Below are positions 1 through 8,969 of a DNA stretch of 64,000 nucleotides, in pieces. How positions within the stretch are numbered: the first letter of the stretch is position 1; each line of letters starts with the position of its first letter. A program made the position numbers and the translations under genes. Origin of the DNA: Cobetia amphilecti (GTDB lineage Bacteria > Pseudomonadota > Gammaproteobacteria > Pseudomonadales > Halomonadaceae); contig NZ_CP084115.1 in NCBI RefSeq assembly GCF_020217465.1, forward strand, positions 1,860,001 to 1,924,000, in the 5' to 3' direction. Under the pieces are notes generated by a model that worked only from the letters and a program-made list of their open reading frames with translations, did not search any database and was not told the origin of the DNA.

Positions 1-39
1 CAGATAGAGCCCGAACGACAGCAGGACAGGTAAGTTCAT
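1..39 (-). CDS. 5' end of a leftward membrane protein gene (partial)
   Basis: Reading leftward from an ATG at 39-37 gives thirteen open codons, MNLPVLLSFGLYL, up to the window edge. An AGG-rich stretch lies just upstream of the ATG. The hydrophobic start resembles the first helix of sodium:solute symporters such as PutP, but thirteen residues cannot prove this. It is divergent from the LysR gene at 371, a common arrangement for a transporter and its regulator. Confidence 0.35.
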   Translation of the reverse strand, partial: MNLPVLLSFGLYL

Positions 40-180
40 CCTAGGAGACCTCATGGTGACGCCGAGGCGTCTTGTTATTGTTCACCAGTGGTGTCGTGTT
101 GCAGCAGGCTTGCGCGGAACAAGCAGCGGGGAGCTGGCAATATCACTGACACCTTCACCTTAGCCATGAGGTGGATTGCA

Positions 181-198
181 GAAAAATGACCATTTTTC
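181..198. promoter_or_regulatory. Perfect palindrome, possible operator
   Basis: GAAAAATG and CATTTTTC are perfect 8-bp inverted arms separated by two bases. They lie in an AT-rich stretch between the leftward membrane gene (start at 39) and the rightward LysR gene (start at 371). The position suits a repressor or activator site, but it does not match the T-N11-A pattern of LysR sites. Confidence 0.35.
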
Positions 199-370
199 GT
201 TTAATATATGACTCAATATCATGGGTTGCCGTCACATGCTGGTTGACGCCTTTCTTCCATCAGGGCGCTGCTCGCAAGCACTCAGCACAGCGCTTGGCAC
301 AGGAACTCGGCACCCAGTTTCTGGCACCCGGTTTCTGGCCCCCGGCCAGGCCAGTCATCAAGGACATCCC

Positions 371-1303
371 ATGCGACCCAGTCTGTCATCGCTCAATGCC
401 TTCGAGGTCGTGTCACGCCTGGGAAGCATCACCGCGGCTGCGGATGAGCTCAACATCACCCAGTCGGCGGTGAGTCACCAGATACGCCGCCTGGAGGCCA
501 CGCTGGAGGTCAGTCTGCTGGAGCGGGCTGGACGCGGCGTGGTGCTGTCACACGCCGGACGCCGACTGGCCGATGGCCTGCAGGCCGGCTTTGCCAGAAT
601 CGAGCAGTCGGTGGCCGAATTCGAGGTCGACCCACAAGGGGTGCATCAGCGGCGCCAGCTGCGCGTCAGCTGTCTTCCCTCGGTGGCGGTGCGCTGGCTG
701 ATCCCGAGGCTCAACAGCTTTCGCGAGCAATGCCCCGATATCGCGGTCAGCCTGCAATATGCCGGCATCAGTGCGCGGGGATTGTTGCCGGAGGTCGATG
801 TGATGATCACCTGGCAGGACGAACTCCCGGACAAGGCATCACCGGCGTTCCGCTTGTTCTCGGGGGCCACCCAGCCGGTGGCCAGTCCGCTGTATCTGGA
901 GCATCACCGCCGCCCGACCCAGCCGGCAGACCTGTTGAAGCTGGAGCTGATCCACGACCAGTCGCGCCAACCCTGGCATGACTGGTTCAACAACTGCGGG
1001 CTGTATCCCTCCCAGCTCGACAAGGGCGATCTCTATCAGGACTTCAGTCTGCTGAGTGCTGCGGTGGTCGCGGGGCAGGGGGTCGCGCTGTGTCCGCCAC
1101 GCCTGATCCGCAAGGAGCTTGAGGACGGCACCCTGGAATGCCTGTTCGAGATGGCCGCCAATCCCCAGCGTGCCTATTGGCTGTTCCATCACCCGCAGCC
1201 CGCCAGACATGTGCAGCAATTCTGCGACTGGATGCGCGCGGAGATCGCCGCCGAGGGAGAAGCGGCCGACAGCGGGGTCATCGTCAGCCGCCGCCAGCCC
1301 TGA
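371..1303 (+). CDS. LysR-family transcriptional regulator (GcvA-like)
   Basis: The 310-residue product has the LysR layout: an N-terminal winged helix-turn-helix (AADELNITQSAVSHQIRRLE, about residues 20-40) followed by a periplasmic-binding-like effector domain. It most resembles the GcvA/AmpR type, with SLNAFEVVSRLGSIT at the N-terminus. The ATG at 371 is preferred over an upstream ATG at 221 because AAGGACA lies just before it and because homology to LysR proteins starts there. It is divergent from the partial membrane gene at the left edge and may control it. The ligand is unknown. A strong hairpin terminator follows. Confidence 0.85.
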   Translation: MRPSLSSLNAFEVVSRLGSITAAADELNITQSAVSHQIRRLEATLEVSLLERAGRGVVLSHAGRRLADGLQAGFARIEQSVAEFEVDPQGVHQRRQLRVSCLPSVAVRWLIPRLNSFREQCPDIAVSLQYAGISARGLLPEVDVMITWQDELPDKASPAFRLFSGATQPVASPLYLEHHRRPTQPADLLKLELIHDQSRQPWHDWFNNCGLYPSQLDKGDLYQDFSLLSAAVVAGQGVALCPPRLIRKELEDGTLECLFEMAANPQRAYWLFHHPQPARHVQQFCDWMRAEIAAEGEAADSGVIVSRRQP

Positions 1304-1343
1304 CGGCGGACATCTCGCTGCCAGTCAATGGCGCACACAACGC

Positions 1344-1376
1344 AAAAGCCCCGCTGGGATTCGGCGGGGCTTTCTT
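1344..1376. terminator. Rho-independent terminator, probably bidirectional
   Basis: AAAGCCCCGC and GCGGGGCTTT form a 10-bp GC-rich stem around a short loop, with an A-run before and a T-run after. It lies between the convergent ends of the LysR gene (stop at 1303) and arsB (stop at 1439) and can serve both. Confidence 0.85.
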
Positions 1377-1438
1377 GTGCAAGTGCTCATATCATGACGG
1401 CCTGAGCCATCGCCCTTGGCCATGAGATGGCGGGATTC

Positions 1439-2752
1439 TCAGCCGTTGAGCACGCCCAGCCAGGCCCACAGGCCGAGCAGGGTGGCGATCAGCACCGGCG
1501 GCGTCAGCACCAGGCCGACCTTCATGTACTGCCCCCAGCTGATGTGATGGCCTTTCTGATCGAGCACATGCAGCCACAGCAGTGTGGCGAGACTGCCGAT
1601 CGGGGTGAACTTGGGCCCCAGATCATTGCCGATCACGTTGGCGTAGACCATCAGCTCACGCGTCGCGTCACTGACCTGCTGCGTGGTGAGGTGGTCGATG
1701 GCCAGCGCGCCGATCAGCGTGGCCGGCATGTTGTTCATCACCGAGGCGGTGACGGCGGCCAGCACGCCGGTGCCGAGGGTGGCGACCAGCTCGCCCTGAC
1801 TGGCAAGCCAGGCGAGGATGTCGCTGGCGTGATCGGTCAGGCCGGCATTGCCCAGCCCGTAGACCACCAGATACATGCCCACCGAGAACAGCACGATCTG
1901 CCACGGCGCGCCGCGCAGTACCGGGCCGAGTTCGATCACGGCATCACCGCTGCCCAGCCAGCGCCCGGCGATGGCCAGCAGAATCAGCGCGGCGCTGCCG
2001 GTGACGACGGCGAGCGGAATGCCCAGCGGCGCGGTCACGAAGTAGGACACCAGCAGCACCCCCAGCAGCGGGAAGGCCGCGCGGAATACCTGGCGGTCCT
2101 TGATGGCGCTCGACGGTGCCTCGAGCTTCTCCAGCGCGTAGTGCGAGGGCAGCTCCTTGCGGAACATCAGCCACAGCACGATCAACGTGGCGGCCAGCGC
2201 GATCAGATCGACCGGCACCATCACGGCGGCGTAATGCGTGAAGGAGATGTCGAAGTAGTTGGCGCTGACGATGTTGACCAGATTCGAGATCACCAGCGGC
2301 AGGCTGGTGGAGTCGGCCACGAAGCCGGTGGCGATGATGAAGGCCAGTGAGGCCGCCGCCGAGAACTCCAGGCGCACCAGAATCGCGATCACGATCGGCG
2401 TGAGCAGCAGGGCCGCGCCATCATTGGCGAAGAAGGCCGCGATCACCGCGCCCAGCAGCACGATGAGCGGAAACAGCTTGCGTCCGTTGCCGCCGCCCCA
2501 GCGCGCGACATGCAGTGCGGCCCAGCTGAAGAAGCCCGCCTCATCGAGGATCAGCGAGATGATGATCAGCGCCACGAAGGTGAAGGTGGCGTCCCAGACG
2601 ATGTCCCAGACCACCAGAACATCCGGCAGATTGACCACGCCGCAGGCCAGCGCGACCACGGCGCCGCCGAGGGCGCTGGTGCCGATGCCCAGCCCGCGTG
2701 GCTGCCAGATCACCAGTGCCAGCGTGATGGCGAAGATTGCCAAGGCAAGCAT
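1439..2752 (-). CDS. arsB: Arsenite/antimonite efflux pump ArsB
   Basis: A 437-residue integral membrane protein of the ArsB/NhaD (ion transporter) superfamily with about a dozen hydrophobic helices. Length and pattern match the ArsB pumps that expel arsenite across the inner membrane. [20 protein letters not shown] is a typical first helix. The start at 2752 is chosen because AAGGAGA lies eight bases upstream; a longer reading to 2866 would overlap arsH. It is the last gene of arsR-arsC-arsH-arsB. No arsA ATPase is present, so ArsB should work alone on the proton-motive force. A SLC13-like anion carrier is a less likely alternative. Confidence 0.85.
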   Translation of the reverse strand: MLALAIFAITLALVIWQPRGLGIGTSALGGAVVALACGVVNLPDVLVVWDIVWDATFTFVALIIISLILDEAGFFSWAALHVARWGGGNGRKLFPLIVLLGAVIAAFFANDGAALLLTPIVIAILVRLEFSAAASLAFIIATGFVADSTSLPLVISNLVNIVSANYFDISFTHYAAVMVPVDLIALAATLIVLWLMFRKELPSHYALEKLEAPSSAIKDRQVFRAAFPLLGVLLVSYFVTAPLGIPLAVVTGSAALILLAIAGRWLGSGDAVIELGPVLRGAPWQIVLFSVGMYLVVYGLGNAGLTDHASDILAWLASQGELVATLGTGVLAAVTASVMNNMPATLIGALAIDHLTTQQVSDATRELMVYANVIGNDLGPKFTPIGSLATLLWLHVLDQKGHHISWGQYMKVGLVLTPPVLIATLLGLWAWLGVLNG

Positions 2753-2813
2753 GACGTCTCCTTGTCGAGGGTGAAGAGTAAGTGAGAAGCCGCGTGTGTG
2801 ACCGCGGATTGCG

Positions 2814-3611
2814 TCAGATCGTGCTCTGATTGACGCGTCGGGAGACCTCTTCGGCGCTCTCGACACGCTCCGAGTAGCGCTCGGTCAGATAGGCGCTGCG
2901 GTCGCGGTTCATCCAGGTGAACTTCATCAGCTCTTCACAGACATCGACGATGCGCAGATACAGCGGCGACAGGCGCATGCGGCCATGCTCGTCGAATTCA
3001 TTGAAGGCCTTGGGCACGGATGACTGGTTGGGGATGGTCAGCATGCGCATCCAGCGGCCCAGAATGCGCATCTGGTTGACGCTGTTGAAGCTCTGGCTAC
3101 CGCCACTGACCTGCAGGATGGCCAGCGTCTTGCCCTGGGTGGGGCGCACGCCGCCCAGTGACAGGGGTATCCAGTCGATCTGTGCCTTCATGATCGAGGT
3201 CATCGCGCCGTGGCGCTCCGGGCTTGCCCACAGCATGCCCTCGGACCACTGGGCCAGCTCGCGCAGCTCCTGCACCTTGGGGTGGTCGGCCTCGCAGTCA
3301 TCCGGCAGTGGCAGGCCAGCTGGCGAGTAAAGGCGCACCTCGGCACCGAAGGCGCGCAGCAGGCGCGCCGCTTCCTCGGCGGCAAAGCGCGAGAAGGAAC
3401 GCTCACGCAGGGAGCCGTACAGCACCAGAATACGCGGCGCGTGACGCGGGGCATCCGGCCCGACCAGGCGATCGATCTCCAGCGGTCGCCAGTGCTCGGC
3501 ATCGATATTGGGCAGGTCGGCCAGTGCCGCTTTCATCTCATCGGTCATGAGTTCATTGGTCATGGTGTCGCCTGTCGGCAGGTGAGACGTGTCGGGAGTG
3601 TGTGCGTTCAT
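2814..3611 (-). CDS. arsH: ArsH-type NADPH-dependent FMN reductase
   Basis: The 265-residue flavodoxin-fold protein carries the FMN phosphate loop [15 protein letters not shown] (about residues 62-76) and the ArsH signature regions around [20 protein letters not shown] and [15 protein letters not shown]. ArsH proteins oxidise trivalent methylarsenicals or act as NADPH-FMN/quinone reductases in arsenic resistance. The start at 3611 follows the arsC stop by three bases and has AGGAC upstream, indicating coupled translation. Confidence 0.9.
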   Translation of the reverse strand: MNAHTPDTSHLPTGDTMTNELMTDEMKAALADLPNIDAEHWRPLEIDRLVGPDAPRHAPRILVLYGSLRERSFSRFAAEEAARLLRAFGAEVRLYSPAGLPLPDDCEADHPKVQELRELAQWSEGMLWASPERHGAMTSIMKAQIDWIPLSLGGVRPTQGKTLAILQVSGGSQSFNSVNQMRILGRWMRMLTIPNQSSVPKAFNEFDEHGRMRLSPLYLRIVDVCEELMKFTWMNRDRSAYLTERYSERVESAEEVSRRVNQSTI

Positions 3612-3614
3612 GAT

Positions 3615-4046
3615 TCAGGTCCTGGGGGCGTGGACGACGTCGCCGTCTTCCTTGGTGTATTGCGCGACCGGATTGTCCAGCAGCTCCAGTACCGCCTCCG
3701 ACGGGCGGCACAGACGCGTGGCCTGCGGCGTGACCACGATGGGGCGATTGATCAGGATCGGGTGGGCCATCATGGCGTCGATCAACGCCGCATCGCTCAA
3801 GGCCGGGTCATCCAGATTGAGCTCGTCATAGGGCGTGCCCTTGCGGCGCAGCAGCGGGCGCGGGCCGCCCCCCATGGCGGCAATCAGTGATTCCAGCGTC
3901 TCGCGCGTCGGCGGGGTGACCAGATACTCGATCACCTCCGGTGTCTCGCCGGAGGCCTTGAGCATGGCCAGCACATTGCGTGACGTACCGCAGGCCGGGT
4001 TGTGATACATCGTGATCTTGCCGGAAGTACGGACGGAATCAGTCAT
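3615..4046 (-). CDS. arsC: Arsenate reductase ArsC (glutaredoxin-coupled type)
   Basis: A 143-residue thioredoxin-fold protein with the ArsC active-site segment YHNPACGTSRN, the catalytic cysteine being about residue 19, and the downstream arginine in RPIVVTPQATRL. This class reduces arsenate to arsenite with glutathione and glutaredoxin, providing the substrate for ArsB. The chosen ATG at 4046 overlaps the arsR stop by eight bases, as expected for a tight operon. Confidence 0.9.
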   Translation of the reverse strand: MTDSVRTSGKITMYHNPACGTSRNVLAMLKASGETPEVIEYLVTPPTRETLESLIAAMGGGPRPLLRRKGTPYDELNLDDPALSDAALIDAMMAHPILINRPIVVTPQATRLCRPSEAVLELLDNPVAQYTKEDGDVVHAPRT

Positions 4047-4443
4047 CGTTGCGAGGCTCCTGAGAAGCACAGGGGGTGGCAGAGGCGCTGCAGTCGGGCA
4101 CGGTGAGCGAGGCCAGCAGTGGGTCGCAGACCACCGAGGAGCCCGCGCAGCAGTCACGTACCAGAAACTGCACGGTGGCAAGCATGTGCTCGAGGTTGGC
4201 GCGGTAGATCAGCGAACGGCCTTCGCGCTGGGAGTGGATCAGCCCCGCGCGGCTCAATACGCCCAGATGGGTCGAGAGTGTGTTGTGCGGCACCTCGAGA
4301 CGGCGTGCGATCTCGCCGGCGGGCAGGCCCTGTGGCTCATGGCGGACCAGCAGGCGAAACGTGTCCAGACGCGTGGCCTGGGACAGCGCCGCGAAGGTGT
4401 CCAGCGTGGCCTGCGGGTCGGGCAGGCTGTCGGAGTCATTCAT
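4039..4443 (-). CDS. arsR: ArsR arsenite-responsive repressor
   Basis: A 134-residue ArsR/SmtB winged-helix protein (EIARRLEVPHNTLSTHLGVL is the recognition region). It lacks the classical CxC pair in the helix-turn-helix. Instead it has a vicinal pair Cys98-Cys99 plus Cys106 (RDCCAGSSVVC). This resembles the C-terminal arsenite site of Acidithiobacillus ferrooxidans ArsR as I remember it (a CC pair plus a third Cys six residues on). It heads the ars operon and probably represses it. Confidence 0.9.
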   Translation of the reverse strand: MNDSDSLPDPQATLDTFAALSQATRLDTFRLLVRHEPQGLPAGEIARRLEVPHNTLSTHLGVLSRAGLIHSQREGRSLIYRANLEHMLATVQFLVRDCCAGSSVVCDPLLASLTVPDCSASATPCASQEPRNDD

Positions 4444-4457
4444 TTGATCTGTCCATA

Positions 4458-4473
4458 TGTCGAGACTTGTCGA
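4458..4473. promoter_or_regulatory. Candidate ArsR operator
   Basis: TGTCGA-GACT-TGTCGA, a perfect 6-bp direct repeat with 10-bp period, lies 15 bp upstream of the arsR start. Position within the presumed promoter supports autorepression. The site is inferred from repeat structure only. Confidence 0.35.
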
Positions 4474-4602
4474 AATGACGATGATGCGATGATAGATCAG
4501 CGTGCCGCGGATGGGAAGTCTGCTCTCTGCTCTCGATCTTCAGCGGTCGATCTTCAGCCCTCCGTCTTGGGCTGACAGCCATCAGTATTCGTGCTGGCCA
4601 TC

Positions 4603-5517
4603 TCAGACCTGCTCATGCAGCCAGCTGGCCAACGCTGCCTGGCGCGGGTTCTGGCTCTCGAGACGCGCCGCGAGCCAGTAATCACAACCGGAGGAATACT
4701 CCAACGTCCCCAGCCGCACAAGCTGTCCCCGTGCCACCAATGCACTGACTTGCTGATGACTGCCCAGCGCGACGCCTTGCCCAGCCAATGCGGCATCCAG
4801 CACCAGGTGGTAGCTGGTGAATTGACGTTGCACATTGAGTGCCAACCCCGGCTTGCCCATGCCGCTGAACCAGCGTGGCCAGTTGATCCAGTTGGGTTCG
4901 AGGCGCTCGTAGTCGAGCAGTGGCAGAGCCGCCAGCAGAGGTAGCTCCCGACAGTCGCGGGCACCTTGTGGCAACTCGGCGATGAAGTCGGGTGACGCCA
5001 CCGGATAGAGCGTCTCGGTGAACAGAGGGGTCAACTGCCAATCCGGATGCGGCGCCATGTCATAGCAGATGGCGAGATCCACATCCTCGGTGAGGATGTC
5101 GCGATGATGATCTGCAGTGATCAGGCGCAGGCCGCTGGCAAGCGTCGGCTGGGTGGCGCGAAGTCGATTCAACATCGGCCCCAGCCATAGGTGTGAGATG
5201 GCGCTGTTGGCGGCCAGTGTCAGGCGGGCATTGGGAGAAGGGCGGCTGACGCTCTCCAGTGCGTCGATCATGAAGTCGAAACTGGTCGCCAGGCGCTGGC
5301 TCAACTGCTGTCCTGCTGCGGTCAGAGAGACGCGTCTGCCATGGCGATGAAACAGCTTGGTATCGATGTGATGCTCAAGGATGGCGATCTGACGGCTGAC
5401 GGCAGCCTGGGTGATATGCAATTCGCTGGCGGCACGCGTGAAGTTGGCGTGACGCGCGGCTGCCTCGAAGGTCAGCAGGCTGTTGAGAGGCGGGAGGCGA
5501 TGACGAAAGCTCTTCAT
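4603..5517 (-). CDS. LysR-family regulator divergent from the DddP-like enzyme
   Basis: A 304-residue LysR regulator of the GcvA subgroup: PPLNSLLTFEAAARHANFTR then the helix-turn-helix ASELHITQAAVSRQIAILE, and a C-terminal effector-binding domain. GGAG precedes the ATG at 5517. It is transcribed away from the M24 enzyme at 5719, and a textbook T-N11-A motif lies between them at 5564-5586. It therefore most likely regulates the enzyme and carrier and itself. The inducer is unknown; a methylated sulfonium or betaine compound would fit the neighbours. Confidence 0.85.
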   Translation of the reverse strand: MKSFRHRLPPLNSLLTFEAAARHANFTRAASELHITQAAVSRQIAILEHHIDTKLFHRHGRRVSLTAAGQQLSQRLATSFDFMIDALESVSRPSPNARLTLAANSAISHLWLGPMLNRLRATQPTLASGLRLITADHHRDILTEDVDLAICYDMAPHPDWQLTPLFTETLYPVASPDFIAELPQGARDCRELPLLAALPLLDYERLEPNWINWPRWFSGMGKPGLALNVQRQFTSYHLVLDAALAGQGVALGSHQQVSALVARGQLVRLGTLEYSSGCDYWLAARLESQNPRQAALASWLHEQV

Positions 5518-5563
5518 GCAGGGCTCCGAGACGAGGAGGGTAACGTTGGCTGATAGGTCAATG

Positions 5564-5586
5564 CTTGATGACTTCAGGTTATCAAG
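5564..5586. promoter_or_regulatory. LysR-type box (T-N11-A) in the divergent promoter region
   Basis: CTTGAT and ATCAAG are perfect inverted arms separated by exactly 11 bases, giving T-N11-A, the consensus architecture of LysR recognition sites. It lies 47 bp from the LysR start and 133 bp from the DddP-like start. Confidence 0.55.
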
Positions 5587-5718
5587 GTTGATCAGGATTG
5601 AGGCTATACACAGCTAGAATCATCAGGTTCACACTGATGTCATCGTGATGCATAGGGTATTCCGTAGATGACCACGGGCTATCAGCATGACACTCCGTGA
5701 CCTGACTGGGTAGCAAAC

Positions 5719-6975
5719 ATGAATGAACTTGATTGGCATGCCGACCGTAGTGACCTTCACCCGCTGGAGCTTCAGGACAATGCCCCTGAAAGTGAAGGCA
5801 TCGACCTGGTGGCCGTGCGTCGTTATCGACAGAATCGCCTGCGCGAAGAGATGAGCACCCAGGGCGTTGATGCCTTGATCATTTCGGACCCGGTCAACAT
5901 CCGCTACGCCAGCGGCGCACGCAACATGCAGGTCTTCAGCGCTCGCAATACTCCGGCGCGTTACCTGCTGCTGACCCAGCATCGCAGTGTGCTGTTCGAA
6001 TTCACGGGCTGTGAGCATCTCGCCGATGGCCTGGAAACCATCGACGAAGTGCGCCCGGCCATGACTGCCAGTTTCGTTGCGGCAGGTCACGATATCGCTG
6101 AGCGTGAACAGCAATGGGCGCGCGAGATGCTGGCGACCATTACCGAGCTGTGCGGTCTGAAAGCGGTGATCGGCATGGAGCGCATGAATGCCGGGACCGC
6201 CATCGCCTTTGATCGTCTGGGCGCGCGCGTCGTCGATGCCCAGGCACCGCTTGAACGTGCACGTGCCATCAAGTCTGACGAAGAGCTCAAGTGTGTCGTA
6301 GCCTCGCTGCGTGCTACCGAGCGCGGCGTAGGACGTCTGCGTGAAGCGATTCGCCCCGGCATCACCGAGAACGAGCTGTGGTCGGTGCTGCATCAGTCCA
6401 TCATCGCTGACAATGGCGACTACTGTGAGACTCGCCTGCTCAACTCAGGCCCGCGCACCTATCCCTGGTTCCAGGAAACCGCGACCAAGCGACTGGCCGC
6501 CAACGAGCTGGTGGCACTGGATACTGACGTCGTCGGCTGCCACGGCTATTACTCCGACTTCTCGCGCACCTTCCACGTCGGCCCTGACAAGCCGACCGAG
6601 ACCCAGAAGCTGCTGTATCGCACCGCCCATGAGCAGGTACAGCACAATCTCGACATCCTGCGTCCCGGCATGAGCTTCCGTGAATATTCCGAGAAGGCTT
6701 GGAACATCCCCGAGCGTTTCCATGCCAATCGCTATTACCTCTCTGCCCATGGCTGTGGCATGACCGGCGAATATCCCTACCTGTATCACCATGCCGACTT
6801 TGCCGTCTCAGGCTACGACGGCGTGATCGAGCCGGGCATGGTGCTCTGCGTCGAGAGCTATATCGGCGACCCCGAAGCCGGGGAAGGCGTCAAGCTCGAG
6901 GAGCAGTGCGTGATGCGCGAAGACGGCCTCGAGATCCTGAGCAAGTTCCCGTTCGAGGAAGCCTTGTTGAACTGA
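5719..6975 (+). CDS. M24-family metalloenzyme, DddP-like
   Basis: A 418-residue pita-bread-fold (M24) protein, probably cytosolic, with an N-terminal creatinase-like domain and a C-terminal dinuclear metal domain. Visible metal ligands are Asp268, Asp270, Asp280, His344, Glu379 and Glu394. Their spacing (+2, +12, +76, +111, +126) equals that of the DMSP lyase DddP as I recall it (Asp295, 297, 307, His371, Glu406, Glu421). Tyr339 sits at the place of DddP Tyr366. Segments such as ETRLLNSGPRTYPWFQE and the ending SKFPFEEALLN also look DddP-like. However, the position of DddP Asp377, the proposed base, is Gly350, so DMSP cleavage is not assured. Xaa-Pro dipeptidase-like or other osmolyte hydrolase activity is possible. 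A BCCT carrier follows. Confidence 0.65.
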   Translation: MNELDWHADRSDLHPLELQDNAPESEGIDLVAVRRYRQNRLREEMSTQGVDALIISDPVNIRYASGARNMQVFSARNTPARYLLLTQHRSVLFEFTGCEHLADGLETIDEVRPAMTASFVAAGHDIAEREQQWAREMLATITELCGLKAVIGMERMNAGTAIAFDRLGARVVDAQAPLERARAIKSDEELKCVVASLRATERGVGRLREAIRPGITENELWSVLHQSIIADNGDYCETRLLNSGPRTYPWFQETATKRLAANELVALDTDVVGCHGYYSDFSRTFHVGPDKPTETQKLLYRTAHEQVQHNLDILRPGMSFREYSEKAWNIPERFHANRYYLSAHGCGMTGEYPYLYHHADFAVSGYDGVIEPGMVLCVESYIGDPEAGEGVKLEEQCVMREDGLEILSKFPFEEALLN

Positions 6976-6985
6976 TGATTTCAGG

Positions 6986-7012
6986 ATGGCGCTGCTGATC
7001 AAGCAGCGCCAT
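6986..7012. terminator. Perfect stem-loop after the DddP-like gene
   Basis: ATGGCGCTGCT and AGCAGCGCCAT form an 11-bp perfect stem around GATCA, eleven bases after the stop codon at 6975. There is no T-run after it, so it may be a 3' stabilising hairpin or a Rho-dependent pause rather than a strong terminator. It separates the enzyme from the BCCT gene. Confidence 0.45.
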
Positions 7013-7254
7013 GACACTCCTTGGCCCGCAGTCTGCCGTCCGCAATGACGTTGTTTTCATACTCCGGGGTGTTCGGTCGGGCAGCTGCCTGATCGCAACC
7101 TCCTGACGCGTTTCGTAGTGACACAGATGTAGAGACACAGATCACCATAATTCCAATAAATGATCGTGCCGCCATTGTCTGCTTCCTTCATGTACCAGTG
7201 CCTATGTCGCGTGAGGGACGGCTGGCTGCACGCCTACTGACGTGAGGTAAAGAC

Positions 7255-8886
7255 ATGTCGTCCGATGTGAATGACAGCAGTATCACTATCACTTGCCAGA
7301 AAACGGGGTTGTACCGAGGACTCAACATTCCGGTGACACTGATCAGCAAACTGATCATCACTCTTCTCGTGGTATTTGCCGTGGCCCTCCCTGATCGGGC
7401 CGTAGCGCTGTTGACCACGATCAATCAGACCATGCTTGAGCACTTCAATCTCTATTACGTATATGCCGTCGCCTTCTATCTGGTGTTCTGCACGGTGCTG
7501 TGTGTGTCGCCGTTGGGGCGCAAGCGACTGGGACGTGATGATGAAGTGCCTGAATTTTCGCGTTTTGCCTGGTTTTCGATGATGTTCGGCGCCGGGATGG
7601 GCATCGGGCTGCTGTTCTACTCCATCGGGGAACCTGTCTCGCACTTCAATTTCAATCCGGATATCGCGGCAGGCAAGGTGCAGGCGGGGTCCGAGCAGGC
7701 CATTGAAAGTGCCGTCAGCTATACCTTCCTGCACTGGGGGCTGCATGCCTGGGCAATCTATGCCTCTGTGGCACTGGCACTGGGGTATTTCGCCTATCGT
7801 CGTGGCTTGCCGTTGACCATTCGCAGTACCTTGATGCCCATCTTTGGCAAGCGGCTGCTGGATGGCCCCCTGGGTCACGCCGTGGATATCATCGCCGTGG
7901 TCGCGACCACTCTGGGCGTGGCCACCACCATGGGCGCCGGTGTCAGTCAGCTGGTGGCAGGGCTGGATTTCGTGATGCCGGGCACTGAGCTGCTGGACTT
8001 TGCCGGTATTCCACGCCCCTGGCCATTGATCCTGACACTTGTCGTGATAATGGGACTGTCGACACTGTCCGCCGTGACCGGAGTGAAGCGCGGCGTCAAC
8101 TGGCTCAGCCAGTTCAACATGCTGCTGTCCTTTGCCCTGCTGGCCGTCTTCATCTGGTTCGGCAGTCGTCTATTTGCCAGTGAACTGCTGGTTTCCGCGA
8201 CCTGGGATTATCTGAGAACCCTGCCGGAACGCAGCTTCCAGACCTGGCCGGTGACGAGTGCGTTAGGCCAGTGGCAGGTCGACTGGACCATTCTGCAGCG
8301 TGCCTGGTTCATTGCCTTCGCGCCATTCGTCGGGCTCTTCCTTGCGCGTATTTCACGTGGCCGCACGATTCGTGAATTCGTGTTGGGGGCGGTCGTGGCT
8401 CCCAGTCTCATGTGCTTCGTATGGATCTGCTACATGGGTGGCAGCAGTCTGCACATGGAAACCAGCGGATTGGCGCAAGGCACGATTCTGGCAACCGTGC
8501 GCGACCATATCGCCACCGTGTTGTTCGTGACGCTGGATTATCTGGATACCGGCGCCTTGATCCATGTCATCGTCGGCGGCACCTTGATCCTGATCATCAC
8601 GTATCTGGTGACCAGTGCGGACTCGGGCGTGCTGGTGCTCAACGCCATCATGGCCGGGGGAGAGGAAACCAACGAGCGCCGTCACCGCATCATCTGGGGC
8701 GCTCTGTTGACACTGGTGGTGGGCTCATTGCTTCTGGCGGGTGGCCTGGCGGCGATTCAGAAGGCAATGCTCATCGCTTCTCTGCCGTTTTCGCTGCTGA
8801 TGATTCTGATGTGCATTGCCACATTCATGTCGTTATGGCGTGAGCCGCGCGACCTGCCAGCCGTGAACGAGGCTGCGCCAAACTGA
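7255..8886 (+). CDS. BCCT-family betaine/choline/carnitine-type carrier
   Basis: A 543-residue membrane protein with about twelve helices and the BCCT hallmark FGAGMGIGLLFYSIGEPVSHF region (about residues 112-132). It also has the conserved tryptophan-rich stretch around helix 8 (AWFIAFAPFVGLFLARISRG), where the aromatic box of the family lies. BCCT proteins import quaternary ammonium or sulfonium solutes with sodium or protons; DMSP carriers of the DddT type belong here. It sits 280 bp after the DddP-like enzyme in the same direction, suggesting that the two handle the same substrate. The C-terminal tail is short, so strong osmotic gating is not evident. Confidence 0.9.
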   Translation: MSSDVNDSSITITCQKTGLYRGLNIPVTLISKLIITLLVVFAVALPDRAVALLTTINQTMLEHFNLYYVYAVAFYLVFCTVLCVSPLGRKRLGRDDEVPEFSRFAWFSMMFGAGMGIGLLFYSIGEPVSHFNFNPDIAAGKVQAGSEQAIESAVSYTFLHWGLHAWAIYASVALALGYFAYRRGLPLTIRSTLMPIFGKRLLDGPLGHAVDIIAVVATTLGVATTMGAGVSQLVAGLDFVMPGTELLDFAGIPRPWPLILTLVVIMGLSTLSAVTGVKRGVNWLSQFNMLLSFALLAVFIWFGSRLFASELLVSATWDYLRTLPERSFQTWPVTSALGQWQVDWTILQRAWFIAFAPFVGLFLARISRGRTIREFVLGAVVAPSLMCFVWICYMGGSSLHMETSGLAQGTILATVRDHIATVLFVTLDYLDTGALIHVIVGGTLILIITYLVTSADSGVLVLNAIMAGGEETNERRHRIIWGALLTLVVGSLLLAGGLAAIQKAMLIASLPFSLLMILMCIATFMSLWREPRDLPAVNEAAPN

Positions 8887-8969
8887 TGCCGGCGGCGTAA
8901 ATCAGGCATTTGCCCGGCAGTATTGGTAGCATGTGCGCCATTGATTACCGGACAAGGGAAGATGGCACG

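Noticed and set aside
1427-2350. Long rightward reading across arsB
   Set aside because: It is the complement of a convincing membrane protein and has a His/Gln/Arg-rich composition typical of antisense readings in GC-rich DNA.
7255-8886. Assigning the carrier as DddT (DMSP) specifically
   Set aside because: BCCT substrate range cannot be read from the motifs seen; only the family call is supported.
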